NCBI GenBank assembly: GCA_015698045.1
Contig: BLAL01000050.1
Span: forward strand, 372,001-436,000
DNA: 64,000 nucleotides
Source: Rhizophagus clarus
Lineage: Eukaryota; Glomeromycota; Glomeromycetes; Glomerales; Glomeraceae
Reading direction: 5' to 3'
The notes beneath the pieces were generated by a model. That model worked only from the letters and a program-made list of their open reading frames with translations, was not told the origin of the DNA and made no database searches. This document shows, one piece after another, positions 23,220-35,626 of this stretch (its first letter is position 1; every line of letters begins with the position of its first letter). Made by a program: the position numbers and the translations under genes.

Positions 23220-26200
23220 GACTTGAATGGATTATGTGATAGACTTTTTTTGTTGGGTTTTTAAGTTTGATTACTATTATAAAAAATAATAGTAAAAAAA
23301 AAAATGATAGTATCCGGTAATATTAAGGAAGTGTATTATTAATAATTATTAAGTAGGAAAACAAAGTCTAATGATGAATCTTTTTTAACTTTCGTTCAAC
23401 GAAGTCTTTTTTCTCAATAATAAGTAGTATTTTTTTACTATACAAAGTGTAATATGATAAGAGATAATAATGATGATTTTTTTTTTTTGTCCTATTTTAA
23501 AAAAAAAGTTTGTTACGCTTCCAAGTCCTTTTTATATATATTATATCTACAAAAAAATAATATGATTTTTTTTTACTATTAAAAAGTCACGTTAACCTTT
23601 GAGAATAAACAAGGCGGGGCCGAGTTTGTTGATTTTTTGTTATTTTTTTTTCCGTAAAAAAAAAAGGTAAATCCTAAAAAAAATGGTGATTGATTACAAA
23701 AAAATTCTTTTTTTGAAAGGGAAAAAAAAAAAGAAATAGTTGAAGAATTTTTAGAAAAAAAAAAAAAAATTTTTTTTCTTTTTATTTTCTACTACAAGAA
23801 TATAGTAGACCCAGACTCCATTTTATCGGAAGATATTTGGAGTTTTTACTCTTTATAATAAAATTTAAAAAAAAAACAAAAAAACAATTTTTTTTTCTTT
23901 CGAAAAAAATTGTTTTTTTTTGATTGGGATGTTTTTGCTTTTTTAAAATTCCGTGCGTGAAAAAAAAAAATAATTAACAAAAAAAGTAAAGGGGAAGGAG
24001 AATGAAAGGATAGTTAAAAAGGAAAAATTAAATATATATTGTATATATATTTGTGTATGATTTTTTTTTGTTTTTGATGTATATCGCGAACAATTTGAAA
24101 GGAAAAAAAAAACAAATTTATAAAATAAGTTCTCTTTAATTTTTTTTTTTTTTTAAAAAAAAAAAATTTGGATACTTTTTTTAACGAAATAATTCGACTT
24201 ACATTCACCAAATTTATAAAATATTCTATCCACTAGAAAAAAGGTCCCTTGTTTTTTTTTGTCACAGGTATCAGATATATTATTACAGTAGTAGTAATTC
24301 GGGGTTATCGGACTTTTATCAAACTCATATATTTCATATATTTTTTATTTATATATATTTATTTACAATAAACGATTCTATAAATAGTGAGATATATAAT
24401 CGATCAACAATTATATTGTTTAAATTGGATCTTCACTTCCTTCATACAATTAATTATGATACAATATAATTATTCTTTTTGACATATTTTTATTTCAAGG
24501 AATTTCTCTTATTACACGCCGATGGTAAAACGGTTATCGGTTTCCTTATATCAAATATTGTTGGATTGGATTATTTTGAATTTCTTGTTCAATTATATAA
24601 AATAAATAATTTTTATTTTGGCTGAAAACAAATTTTTTTTTTTCTTTTTTAAAAAAAAAAAATAAAATAAAAAATAAACAATTAAGGGGCTTATATTATA
24701 TAATAATATTGTTCAAAAGAAATTTTTTTTTTTTTTGATATTTTTTACAATTTATAATTTCACACGTCTTTTTCATAAGAAAAAAAAAAAAAAAAAAAAA
24801 AAAATCCCGCAAAAAAAAAAGGCAATTCAATAAAAAAAAAAAAATACAGGAAATAAGGGTTGTATAACAGAGGATTATTTACTTTTTTTGATTGAGGTCC
24901 CATTCGAATTACCCGTCATCAATTTACAACCAAACTTGATAAATTCCGCATGGCTTATTTACTAATAATAAATGATACTATTATTATAATAACCACTAAT
25001 TGATCACTTTTTTTTTGATTTCTTTTCAGGTAAAAAAGAAATCAATTCCCTTTTTTTCAAATGATTCTAATTGATCTCGCTCATGAAAAATTATTTTATC
25101 ATTCTCCTTAACAATCAATTGTTCAAATAAGGTAGGTTCTATTAAATTCATTATTATTCAACTATTAAATTAAATTAATTTTTATTAATTCAAAAATATT
25201 TTATCTCTTTGCAATGCTAAACGAGTCCAAATCAAGGAAGATTCGTTCCTCTTTCGTTTAAAGAAAAATAACATTTCCCTGATCCAATATATATGTACTT
25301 TGTATCCTTTCCTAAACGAATCCTTGTTTAATTCGTTATCATAAAAATTATGAGTAATATTTATTTTTTGAACTTTGCCTCTTTAACATATAAGCCTCTA
25401 AATTTTTGAGTACCTTACAAATAGAACATATAATAATATCGTAACATTAAACAAAACCAGAAAAATTTCAATTATAAGCTTAGCCGAAATAACTTTATTT
25501 AACCAATCAATTTTTCACAACTCATTATTGGGCTAAAAAGTGATGATGGCACCTTTTTAATCACTTTTTGGTTTCATTTACGGAATTTTTTTCTCACGAT
25601 AAAAAATAAAAAAAATAAAAAAAAATAAAAAAATATATTCTATCTATTATTATGAATTACTTTTTTTCGATTTATTATGTTTTTATAACAAAAATAATAT
25701 ATTCATATGCAAAAAAACGTTTCTCGGATAACCCTTAAAGGATGAAAAAAAGAGATATTTGTATTTATTTTGATATAATGAGATCACGTTATTAATATGT
25801 AAATAATACGATAAATTTATTTGAGGCGTTAATGTTATTATTAAATTAAGTCTAGTCGGGCACTCTAAAAAAAAAATCATCCCACCATTACCAATATTGG
25901 TTAATGATATTAGGTCGATTATTTTAAGTAATGGTTATAAACAAAAGGGTTTAATCCAAAGAATTTTTTTTTTTTTTAAAAAAAAAGAAAGATAATAATC
26001 AATATAATCTTATCTCTGATTATGTTATATAAAATCTATATTAGTTTAATACGCATAAAAAACCCGTAGATTAAATTAACTATTGAATAGATTACGATAG
26101 ACGAGGATAGGTCAATTTTACTTAACAATTTCTTTTTGAAAAAATGACATGTTTATCATTTTATCGATAACGGATAAGAATGAATATGATAACTAATTTA

Positions 26201-29200
26201 TACCGTTTTTTTTTAATTCAGTTTATGACTTTAATCGATTGAAAAAATTCCAATTTGAAAATTTAATAAAAAGGATTAGTGAATTTTGAAATTATTTGAA
26301 ATGTAAATCTTTTTGAAACATATTATCTAATAAATAACCGATCCTTATTAGAAAATACTTATCATTATCTACATAATTCTATATAACATTATCATTAAAT
26401 GAGAGGTTAAATTTAGTTAAGGTTCTTTTTTCTCGCGTTGTAGATCATATACTTTAATTATTTGTTGTATACTGTACATGTAAATCTTGTTGTACAATCC
26501 TTTTTATGGTAATGTTAAACTAACATCATCGTCAAATTCCGAATATATTGTTCAATTACGCCTAAACTACGCAAATTATATGTTACGCACATAAATTGTG
26601 ATACATATTATGAGCGAGAGTGATACAAATCACTTTTCTTCATGATTGTACCTAACCCTCCTTATTATAAAATAATTTTTTTTTTTATTTAAATTTCCCA
26701 AATTTTACATGCATTTACTTAATTAATTCTTTATATGTTACAAAAAATCACTAATTTATGTCTAAAATGTTACATTATTTTCAAGCTTTCATTATCCGAA
26801 GAACTACTAATTACGGAATGGTTTTGTTTGTCAACTTTTTTTATATCATGAAAGAAAAAGAAAAAGAAAAAGAAAAAAACCGGGAAAAAAAAGTTGTAAT
26901 CAGAAAATCTATTTCCGGAAAATAAAATGAATGTGATTATATTATGAATTATAAAAAAAAAAGGGGGGGGGGTTGAATTTTTTTTTTTTTTATACAAAGA
27001 AATTTTATCGATAATGATTATTTAAACGGGCTCAAAGGCATCCTTTTAACTTTTCTCGTTCGGAAAACAAAAAGCAAAGCCAAAACTTACTTTATCCGTA
27101 AAAAAAACATAACATAAACATGATATTCCTTGTACGAATCATTCTCTTTAACGAGTATTTATTTACCAAAGTATCTTGTAAAAAAACCTGAAACATGGTT
27201 TCACTTCTCATGAAGTAATTTCTTTAATTCATTAAGGATTAAACTAACGTTTAACAGCTAAAAATTCGGTTATTAGCGAATGATGCACGGCCCACTTTTA
27301 ATCCCTTACATTTGGTCTGACAAGGCTCAAATGATGATGCATTTAATAATTTGATTGTAAAATATATATATATATAAAAAACTACAATGATCAAAGTTTG
27401 AAAATATGGATTATCTGATCAAATGTTTAATCTTTTTTCGTCCCAAAAGCCGTTTCGACTTATAGTGTACATATTATATAGTGTATAGTTGTATAGTGTA
27501 TAGTGTGTAGTGTGTAGTGTGTAGTGTATAGTGTGTAGCGTGTAGTGTGTGTGTAGTGTGTAGAGTTTAGTGTAATTTTAGTATTAGTATAATACTATAT
27601 ATACTGTATACTACTATACTACACCACTCTTACTATAATACAATATACTACACCACCACTACACTCCTACAATAATACTACACCATCACTACACTATAAT
27701 GCTACTATATTATCAAATCGTTTGAATTTTAATTAAGTAATAATCTAATCAAATTTAAATTAGTTTCATTTAATTGTAAAATTCTTTGGAACAAATCCTC
27801 CGAATTTGACACATGACAGCTTTTTTTAAAAAAGATGCGATAAATAATAAAAATAATATGCAATGTAGATCTCCAAAAAAATCGAAAAATGACATTCTAT
27901 ATTAATATACTTATCTAAGTAATATATAAGCCCATAGGAATAATAATTCTCAGAATTTATGAGTCATAATAACATACATCCCACTGGGGACCTGTACCGA
28001 ATGTAGGTTGTCGGTTGGGACCCAATCCAACTTAAATAAGAGTTTCAGACTAAATTAAATTTCTAAATAAAGGGTTAGCGTAATAAAAGATGTAGGCTAA
28101 AACTAGTTACTAGTTATGACGTTTATTGATATTTTGATACAAATCTCACGAAATGTTTCTAACTTCTTTGTCATTGTATTGTATGCGTTGTTGCATCACG
28201 TACCGCGAAAAATTACTATTATTATTATTCTTTTTTTTTTCTTTGTACTATATTATGATAAGAAAAAAAAAAAAAAAATCTTCCCAACTTTAAATTCATT
28301 GATGATAATAATGACTTTATTAATTTTTTTTTTAATTTAACTTTTTTAGAATATTATATATACATAATATTACATTGCCGTATCGCGTTACAGAAAATGC
28401 ATTATGCAAATGATCACATTTGGTAGTACTATTATATATTATCTATAATTTCAATTAAACTTTAAAATTTTTAAACAATGTTAATATTTATGAATGTAAA
28501 CAACGAAAAGTGCAAACCGAAGAAAAAAAGTGTTTCATTGTATTAAAATATATAATTATAAAAAAAAAAAATATAATAAGCACTAAAAAAGTTATATTTC
28601 CCTTCAAATATTTTCTCACGTTTCAATGCGGTTATCGTTTTTTAATCAATTTAATCAATGATTTTCCAGAATTTTCAGGAAAATAAAAAAAAAATTACAA
28701 ATTTCTTATTAAAAATTACAAATTCCTTTTGAAAATTACAAATTTTTCGTTATCAAAGTTTTTCTGATTCTTCTACACAGTTTTTTTTTTTTTAAAAAAA
28801 AAAAAAAAATTAAATAAATTGATAAAAAAGATTTTAGATGATGATAATGATAATATTTTAATCTGTAATCATATTTTTTTCAGATGAATAAGGTGGAGTT
28901 AAGATAGTCATTTGATAACATGTTGTGATCTATCACAAATCGCATTGTCAATAATAAATTGGCGATTCAAATACTATAAATTGCAATCTAAATAAATAAT
29001 AGTAAATAATAAAGTTTTTTTTTTTTTTTAAAACAAAAAAAATTTACATGGAAATTTTATTATAGAATTTATCGTATTGATATTTCTAATAAGTGATAAG
29101 CCTTAAAATTTTATTTCGTCATTATAATCTTCTGCCTCACGTAACACAAAAATGACCGATATTTTGAACAAAGAAATGAATTATTTGCACGAGTTATGCA

Positions 29201-32200
29201 TGTTAATTGAAATTATATTGGTAAAGAAGGCAGCAATAAAAAACAGTGAATATGATAAATATAGTAATAAAGTAAATAAGTAAAATAAGTATATAAAAGA
29301 GTATCAGTTTCCTAATTTCATTTCCTTCACGATGATGATTGTGATTTGAATGAAATTTGAAATTTTTTTAAAAATGGAAATTTTTATTGGTTAAAATCAT
29401 ATGTGAACATTTCATTCGTTATTTTATAATTGCCTTTGAAGAACTTAGTAAGGTAAAAAAAAGTTCTTTTAGTCTATTTTCTAAAAAGAGTATTCTATCA
29501 ACGTATATGTTGAAAATGTTGGTATTTTTTTTTTTTTTTTTTATCATAGGAGATATTTCCCCGCAATGGGCCGAATAGCCGAAAGGTGGTTCCCGGGTGA
29601 TGAACTTGATTGACTTGATGCTGGGATGTTATGATTTACCTTAATAATTTATGATTTGCTGTAATTTATTGTATTTTTTGGAAATAATGGATAATTCCGG
29701 TCGGATAATCTTTATTAAGTAAAGAATTATTTTTAGATTGGGTGTGACCTTTCCCGGGATTTATTAATAAAGTTTCCATGTTTATAAATTTATAATTTAT
29801 GAAATACATGAGTTTTATATTATTTGTTATTGTTATACTCTTTTAATTTACTTTTGAGAGAGAAAAAAAAAAACGTTTATCGATTGAACACCAAATACAC
29901 CAAATTGAAATCTATTTATAAATCAACTCCAATCAAATTTATTATGTCATGTGAGTTACAAACTGATTTTTTCTTCTCTTACAAATTTAGAAGAGAGAGA
30001 GAAATCAAATGATCAATTGTAATGCTTTTAACGCGTACCCATAAAATACAGAGATCACAAAATGTATTTCATGTATTTTTTGACGAGCAAGAAAAAAATT
30101 AATATCAGATGTATTAATAACATATCAGTAATATGTCAGTAATTTATCAGTAATATCAGTAACCCTGAAAAAAAGGTGTCCCGTTTCAATTTTGTTATTA
30201 ACCAAATTTTCAAATATTCATACATTCCATACATACTTATACATGTTTGTTAAACAAACTGAAAGTAATATATTTTTGATCATCAAACACATTGTGTGTC
30301 CAGTATGTGTTTTATGTGGTCTGTGTTGTGTGTTGTGTAGCAACGATTCGATGATTCGTTGTAGTTTTTTTTTTTAATGTTCATCCATCCATATCATAAT
30401 ATAAATTGTAATACTAATTTGTAATTAATAAAAATTTTGAAAGAAATGTATGTTTAATTTATTACAAAACCCTTCCGATCAAAAAACCGGGATCCATTTT
30501 TTGATTTGTTGGCGTAATAAACAAAAACGCGAAATTTAATTAATCTACCCATGCAATTATCCTATCCATCAGAAATCTAAAAGAGGCACAAGTAAAAAAA
30601 AAAAAAAAAAAAAAGAGGCACAGACAGTAAAGCATAAACTTTAAGCATAAAAACTTATTTTACTCCGCTGTGATTTTACTTTCCTTATTAAGTGAAAAGT
30701 TTCTCGATATCATTATTTTAAAAAATGGGCATAGCAATATAATAAATATTACTTATTAAGAATAATTGTATACGATGATGTTTGTTGTACTAAATTCCGC
30801 CATGTAATATTAAAAATTCGCGCGCCAACGAAGATCTTATTTGCGCAACTCTTTTACTTATTTAAAATGTACAACAACAAAAAATCAAGTCAATCTTGTC
30901 ATGCAAATCTATTTTGTAAATCTATCGACTAACACACGGTACCTCCTCTCCCTCATCTCCCCCCTTTCCCCTCCTCCTCCCCCCATATGATCATATTATT
31001 ATGTATATATTTTGATTCAATGAACAAAAAATTTGAGCTAACAAAGAAAAATCTAAAGGAATTCAACGGCTTATTTGTTACTTATTTGTTACTTTTTTTG
31101 CTAAAAAATTTTTGGTAATTGTTTACTTTTGGTTCAAAGTCGTACCTTTTTTTCGTACAACTTTGAAAAGTTTCACCTGCTTTTTTGTTTCATTTATAAT
31201 AAATTTAGGAATTTCATACTTTGTAATTGGTTTTATAATGCAAAAAATTATTATTAATTAAAAGTTTTTTTAGTTATTTAGTTATTAATAATTAACGAAT
31301 TAGGAAAAATAAATATTTTAAAATTGTAGCCTAATTTTTTAAGGAGAAAGGTGCAAACATGTGGTTTAATTATTAAGAATTTTGTACTTTAATTTAAGAC
31401 CTGAGTACTAAACTTGTTATGTTCATATATTCATTCATATCATAAGTTATCATATCATGCGTATTGAAATAAATGTATAACATATGACAATATGTTCCTT
31501 ATCTTTCTACCTTTTCGTTGAATATCGGAAAAACAATATCATAAAAAAAGAATTATGGAATCATACGGGTTTTTTTTTTCTGTAGCGCCTTTTTCACAAG
31601 ATACAAAGAAAACCCGTGGTATTTTTGAAACAAAGGAACTTATTGTAAAATGTTTTTAACGGAAATGATTTAATTATTACGGAAAGGCGTTGCGTTGGGC
31701 GGTTGGGGGGGGCAGTTTTGCTCACATGATATGTCGTATGAATTTTTCGGTCATGTGATTTATTTTTTTTAAAATTAACTGCGGTCGTCGATGATTGAAA
31801 GATCCGAGGTGTTTGAATGTCGATACATGACTAAAAAATATTGAATTCTAAAGAAAGTTCGAATGCAGAAAGGTGAATTTATTAAATTTATTATATTATA
31901 TCATATATTGTAATGTAAGTTGTACGTATATATATGTACTTGATGCTTTATCGATGCATTAATGATTATACCAAAATTAGTTTCTTTAAAAATATTTGGA
32001 AATTTCCTCTTTACTATTTACACAGATATTACAATTTTATCTTTTTCCGTGGTTACCAACTTATCAACAGTAATTGTAAATTAAAAAATTTGAGAATACG
32101 TGAATGAAAGATTTTCTCGAAAGGTTTAATCAATAATTCCATTTTTGTTAAATAAAAAAAAAATTAATATAATATAAATGTTTTAAAGCAATATGATAAA

Positions 32201-32591
32201 GTTTCATGTTTCTTTGTCTTTTTCCATCAAGAAGTAATATGCAATATGCAATATAAGATGAATGAGATGTATGAGATGTAAACGCACTAATTATTAATCC
32301 GTCTGTCAACGCGCGTGAAAATATCAAAAATTTACGCGCCTAAATTTCCATTTATATACGGGATTCCACGTGATATTATCATACATGCGAAACAATTCAT
32401 AAAAATTATTATTATTATTATACAAAAAGAATACAAAAAAAGAATACATTTCATTCATTCATATTATCCATATCATCATTTTACTCAAATAATTTCTCAA
32501 GTTCCGTAACATACAAATCGCACAAACCATATTATTGATCTAAAAAATTATTCTCATAATATGATTTATACCCACTTCCTCATTTCTATTA
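23220..32591. other. Long AT-rich intergenic region
   Basis: I see no gene in these 9.4 kb. The part next to 23219 (to about 25 kb) is the probable promoter and leader of the Ser/Asn-rich gene and is crowded with A and T runs. Short islands of mixed composition occur near 24.51, 27.95-28.03, 29.54-29.78 and 30.9-31.0 kb, but no frame, tRNA fold or repeat end could be assigned to them. Confidence 0.5.
27473..27712. repeat. Strand-switching microsatellite
   Basis: A field of TAGTGTG/TAGTGTA units (to about 27.57 kb) changes into its complement type ACTACAC/ACTATAC (from about 27.6 kb). The two halves can pair with each other as one large imperfect hairpin. Confidence 0.8.
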
Positions 32592-33474
32592 TTATTCTTT
32601 TTCTAAATTAATGGCTTTACCAAATTTTCCATATAAATGAACTTTTAATTGAGACATTTGTTCATTTATATGATCCATAGCATTTTTAAGTTGTTCTAAT
32701 TCTTGTATTAAAATCTCTTTATCTTTTTCTATACGTTGTTGAGCTTGTTCTACTGAAATATTAATAAATGCTTCTCCTATTTTATATCTATTTTAAAAAC
32801 AAAATCAATTAATTAGTTTTGTTATAAAATTATAAGCTTCTCAATTGAAATGGATATTATATTATTGAATTGGAGATATCGGTCGGAGACTGATATCTCT
32901 ATTCTCTCTCTCAATAAACTATTATAAAGTAAATTATAAGATCGAGATTGGATTATTAATTGTATCAATACATTAACAACTTATCATCGAACGATCGAAG
33001 ACCAATATCTTGATTCTAAATATTAATTATATATTCACTTTAAGTAAATCCTAGTTAACTTACTTGATACGATCATCTTCATCAGCTAATTCAAGTTCTT
33101 CAGTCAAATCATTAAGGTATTCTTTTTCTTGCTAAAATAAAATAAGTTTAATTGAATTTAATATCAAATTTGAATAATTTAACCTTTCCAAGTTGTAAAT
33201 AAATAAATAAATAAATAACCTGTTTTGATTCAAAAGTTATTTCTAAATCAGAATATTTTGTATTTAATTTACTAAAAGAATTTATTTTTTGTTGATCTTC
33301 CCATGTTACTTCTGCATCAACTTCTTCTTCCTGGTTAAGCTATTAAGTAAGTTTTTTTTTTCAATTAATATTTCTATATTTAAACGCGTTTTATCACTTA
33401 AAACTTGTCGGTTATTAAAAGTGATTTGTCAAAAAAAAAAAAATTCTCTTTAAATATGAAATTACCATTTTCAT
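32592..33474 (-). CDS. PFD4: Prefoldin subunit 4, four exons
   Basis: Prefoldin is the cytosolic hexameric chaperone that hands nascent actin and tubulin to the chaperonin TRiC; subunit 4 is a beta-type subunit. Exons on the minus strand are 33466-33474, 33220-33339, 33064-33131 and 32592-32787. All junctions are GT/AG and phases agree, giving 130 residues; the human protein has 134. Diagnostic text includes VTWEDQQKINSFSKLN after the acidic N-terminus, DRIKYKIGEAFINIS in the beta-hairpin region and LKVHLYGKFGKAINLE at the C-terminus, between two coiled-coil helices. The first exon encodes only Met-Lys-Met. The gene starts about 380 bp from the end of virus-like copy B, which must therefore sit in or beside its promoter. 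Confidence 0.93.
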
Positions 33475-33850
33475 TTTGTTAAAAATTGATTTATTAAAGA
33501 GGAACAGATGCGTCCCTCCTGATCGGCATAATCAAATAAAAGTCCTCAGCCAATTAAATCATCATGTTGCAGGGAAATTCTGGTAAAATTTATAGATTTC
33601 CATTCACATGTTCCAAACTTCAAATAAGCTTTTCCTGATATTTTTCAAAAACTTTTTTATGTATGTATTAATTAGAAGGAATACTGCGAAAAGATTTTTA
33701 TTATGACGGAAGTGATTCCAATAGCACGAACTATGTAACGGGAAGGTGTCTAGGACAGCAGGCACTCTAATATTTTTTATTATATGATAATTTGATTATT
33801 TAATTTAATAAACATTCGTATCAAAAATGGGCCTTCTTATGTACTACTTA
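33475..33850. promoter_or_regulatory. Promoter side of the prefoldin gene, up to element B
   Basis: 376 bases between the prefoldin start and the end of copy B. CCAATTAAATCATCATG near 33.55 kb holds a CCAAT box in plus-strand orientation. Nothing else is recognisable. The short space suggests the element landed in the upstream region of this housekeeping gene. Confidence 0.4.
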
Positions 33851-33908
33851 CTTATTGAGCTTTACAAAATAAAAAAAGTTTGTTTAAATTGAACTATTAA
33901 ATGCCAAG

Positions 33909-33960
33909 AAGCCGATTATGCCTAAATAATATAATTATATTATTTAGGCATAATTGGCTT
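33909..33960. repeat. 52-bp palindrome near the end of copy B
   Basis: Counterpart of 7694-7745, with one mismatch between the arms (AATTGG against AATCGG). It again sits 58 bases from the inferred end of the element, so its place is conserved. Confidence 0.85.
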
Positions 33961-35344
33961 AGATTAGGTTATTTAGTAATAAAATAACCTAACTATAACT
34001 AAATAATCTAAATATAACTAAATAATCTAAATATAACTAAATAATCTAAATATAACTAAACAATCTAAATATAACTAAATAATCGACATTTTACCAAATC
34101 ATTCATGAAATAACCTAACTATAACTAAATAATCTAAAGTTAAATAACCTAAATATGATTAAATAATCTAACTAAATAACCTATTTATGACGATTTTGTA
34201 TGCCTAGCTATTTTTCTTATTATATTTACTGTCTTTGTAATCGAAATTCCTTCACTAGTTTCTACACATCATTTGCGATCATGTGATTAAATAACCTAAA
34301 TATTACCATTACTAAATAATCAAAGTGTATCCATTTTTATTTGGTTCTGTACGCCAGTAATTGCTTTCTAGTATAATTTATGAAATTGGAGCTCTACGGT
34401 TGATTGGTTATTAAATTCTATGGTGAAGGTCCAGTCTGTCTGCAATTGTTTAGATACCTGGTTTTATGTCGAGGTACTGACCTCCTGCGCCTGATTGGGT
34501 GCTGAATTCTATATTGGAGTACTTACCCTTTGCACCTATTTGGTTGCTTTTTTTAGATCCCAAAATGTGGTAAAAAAATATGGTATCGGGTGGCGCAGTA
34601 TATTTGCGATCAGATTTTGACTGGCCTATTTGATTACCAGAAGTGCACTATTTGCAATTCAACTATTGCCTATTTGTTGCTGGCATATTGGCAGGATGTT
34701 GTAAGCACTTCCGAGGTCCAATTATGGTCTAAAATAGGTTGAGGCAATGAGTATGCTATTTTTATGAGCGTCACTAGCTTCTGTCACTAGCTTTTTTTTC
34801 TAGTGACACAATCCCTTACCCTGAGTACCTTTGGCTGGGATCCACTAGTGTTATGTCGTATCATTTTTGTTTATCCTTGGTCAAGACAATGAGTATAAAA
34901 CTAAGAAAAACTTTCCTAATGTATGCTATTTGTATGCCATTTGTATGCTATTTTTTGAGTGTCACTAGTGTCATAAGTTTCATATACTAACCTGTGACGC
35001 AACCTGTGACACATTCATTATGCTTTTTGAGATTATTAGGCTATTTTATTCCTTTCTTGATTACTGTCACTAGTGTCACAAGTAAAAGAGTAATAAATTC
35101 TAGGAAAAAAATCAAAAATTTTCTATGCTATCCTAATGCTATATATGTATCGTGATATAGTATATGTATGATATATATGTGGTGTATATATGCTATAAAA
35201 AATAAAAAAAAAAGTTAGGATTTGGCCGATTTTTCCAGTGACGCCTATGCCATTTGTGACACTCATCAAGAAAACTTTCTTTTGGCCTAGAATTCCTAAA
35301 GAGCCTATCTTCTGCATCACAAGCTTCTGTCACAAGTTTTTTTT
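33961..35344. repeat. Non-coding terminal arm of copy B
   Basis: Inverted counterpart of 6291-7693, without a gene. It holds about four units of the AT-rich 19-bp repeat (about 33.99-34.09 kb) against about six in copy A. It also has the same GTGACACTAGTGAC-type words near 34.78-35.08 kb. The difference in unit number shows the array changes length between copies. Confidence 0.7.
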
Positions 35345-35626
35345 CTAGTGACAAGTTGTATCATTTTCGTTTACCTCTAAATTACCTACCAGTATCTCCG
35401 CCAAAGCTAAGTCTACCATCTTTTTCCAATGGTATTGTTTCCTTTTACGGTGCTTTCTAGCATGATCATCGCAATATCCATATCCAGAATAAGATAATTT
35501 TCCACATTCTTTGCAAAATACTTGAGAAGGAGAATTGCGATGAATAAAACATCCTTCCGGATGGTAGCATCCTCGATTGCAAATCTTACTACTCCTGTGG
35601 ATATAAGTACATCAATAAAATACCAT
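35345..35626 (-). pseudogene. Cys/His-rich small gene of copy B, broken
   Basis: Counterpart of 6009-6290 at the same distance from the polymerase gene and of the same length, with the same Cys/His pattern. It is broken here. The zinc-binding function proposed for copy A applies only by analogy. Confidence 0.7.

Noticed and set aside
29542-29780. A tRNA-derived SINE or tRNA gene near GGCCGAATAGCCGAAAGGTGG.
   Set aside because: No cloverleaf, no A and B box pair in the right spacing, and no second copy in the window.
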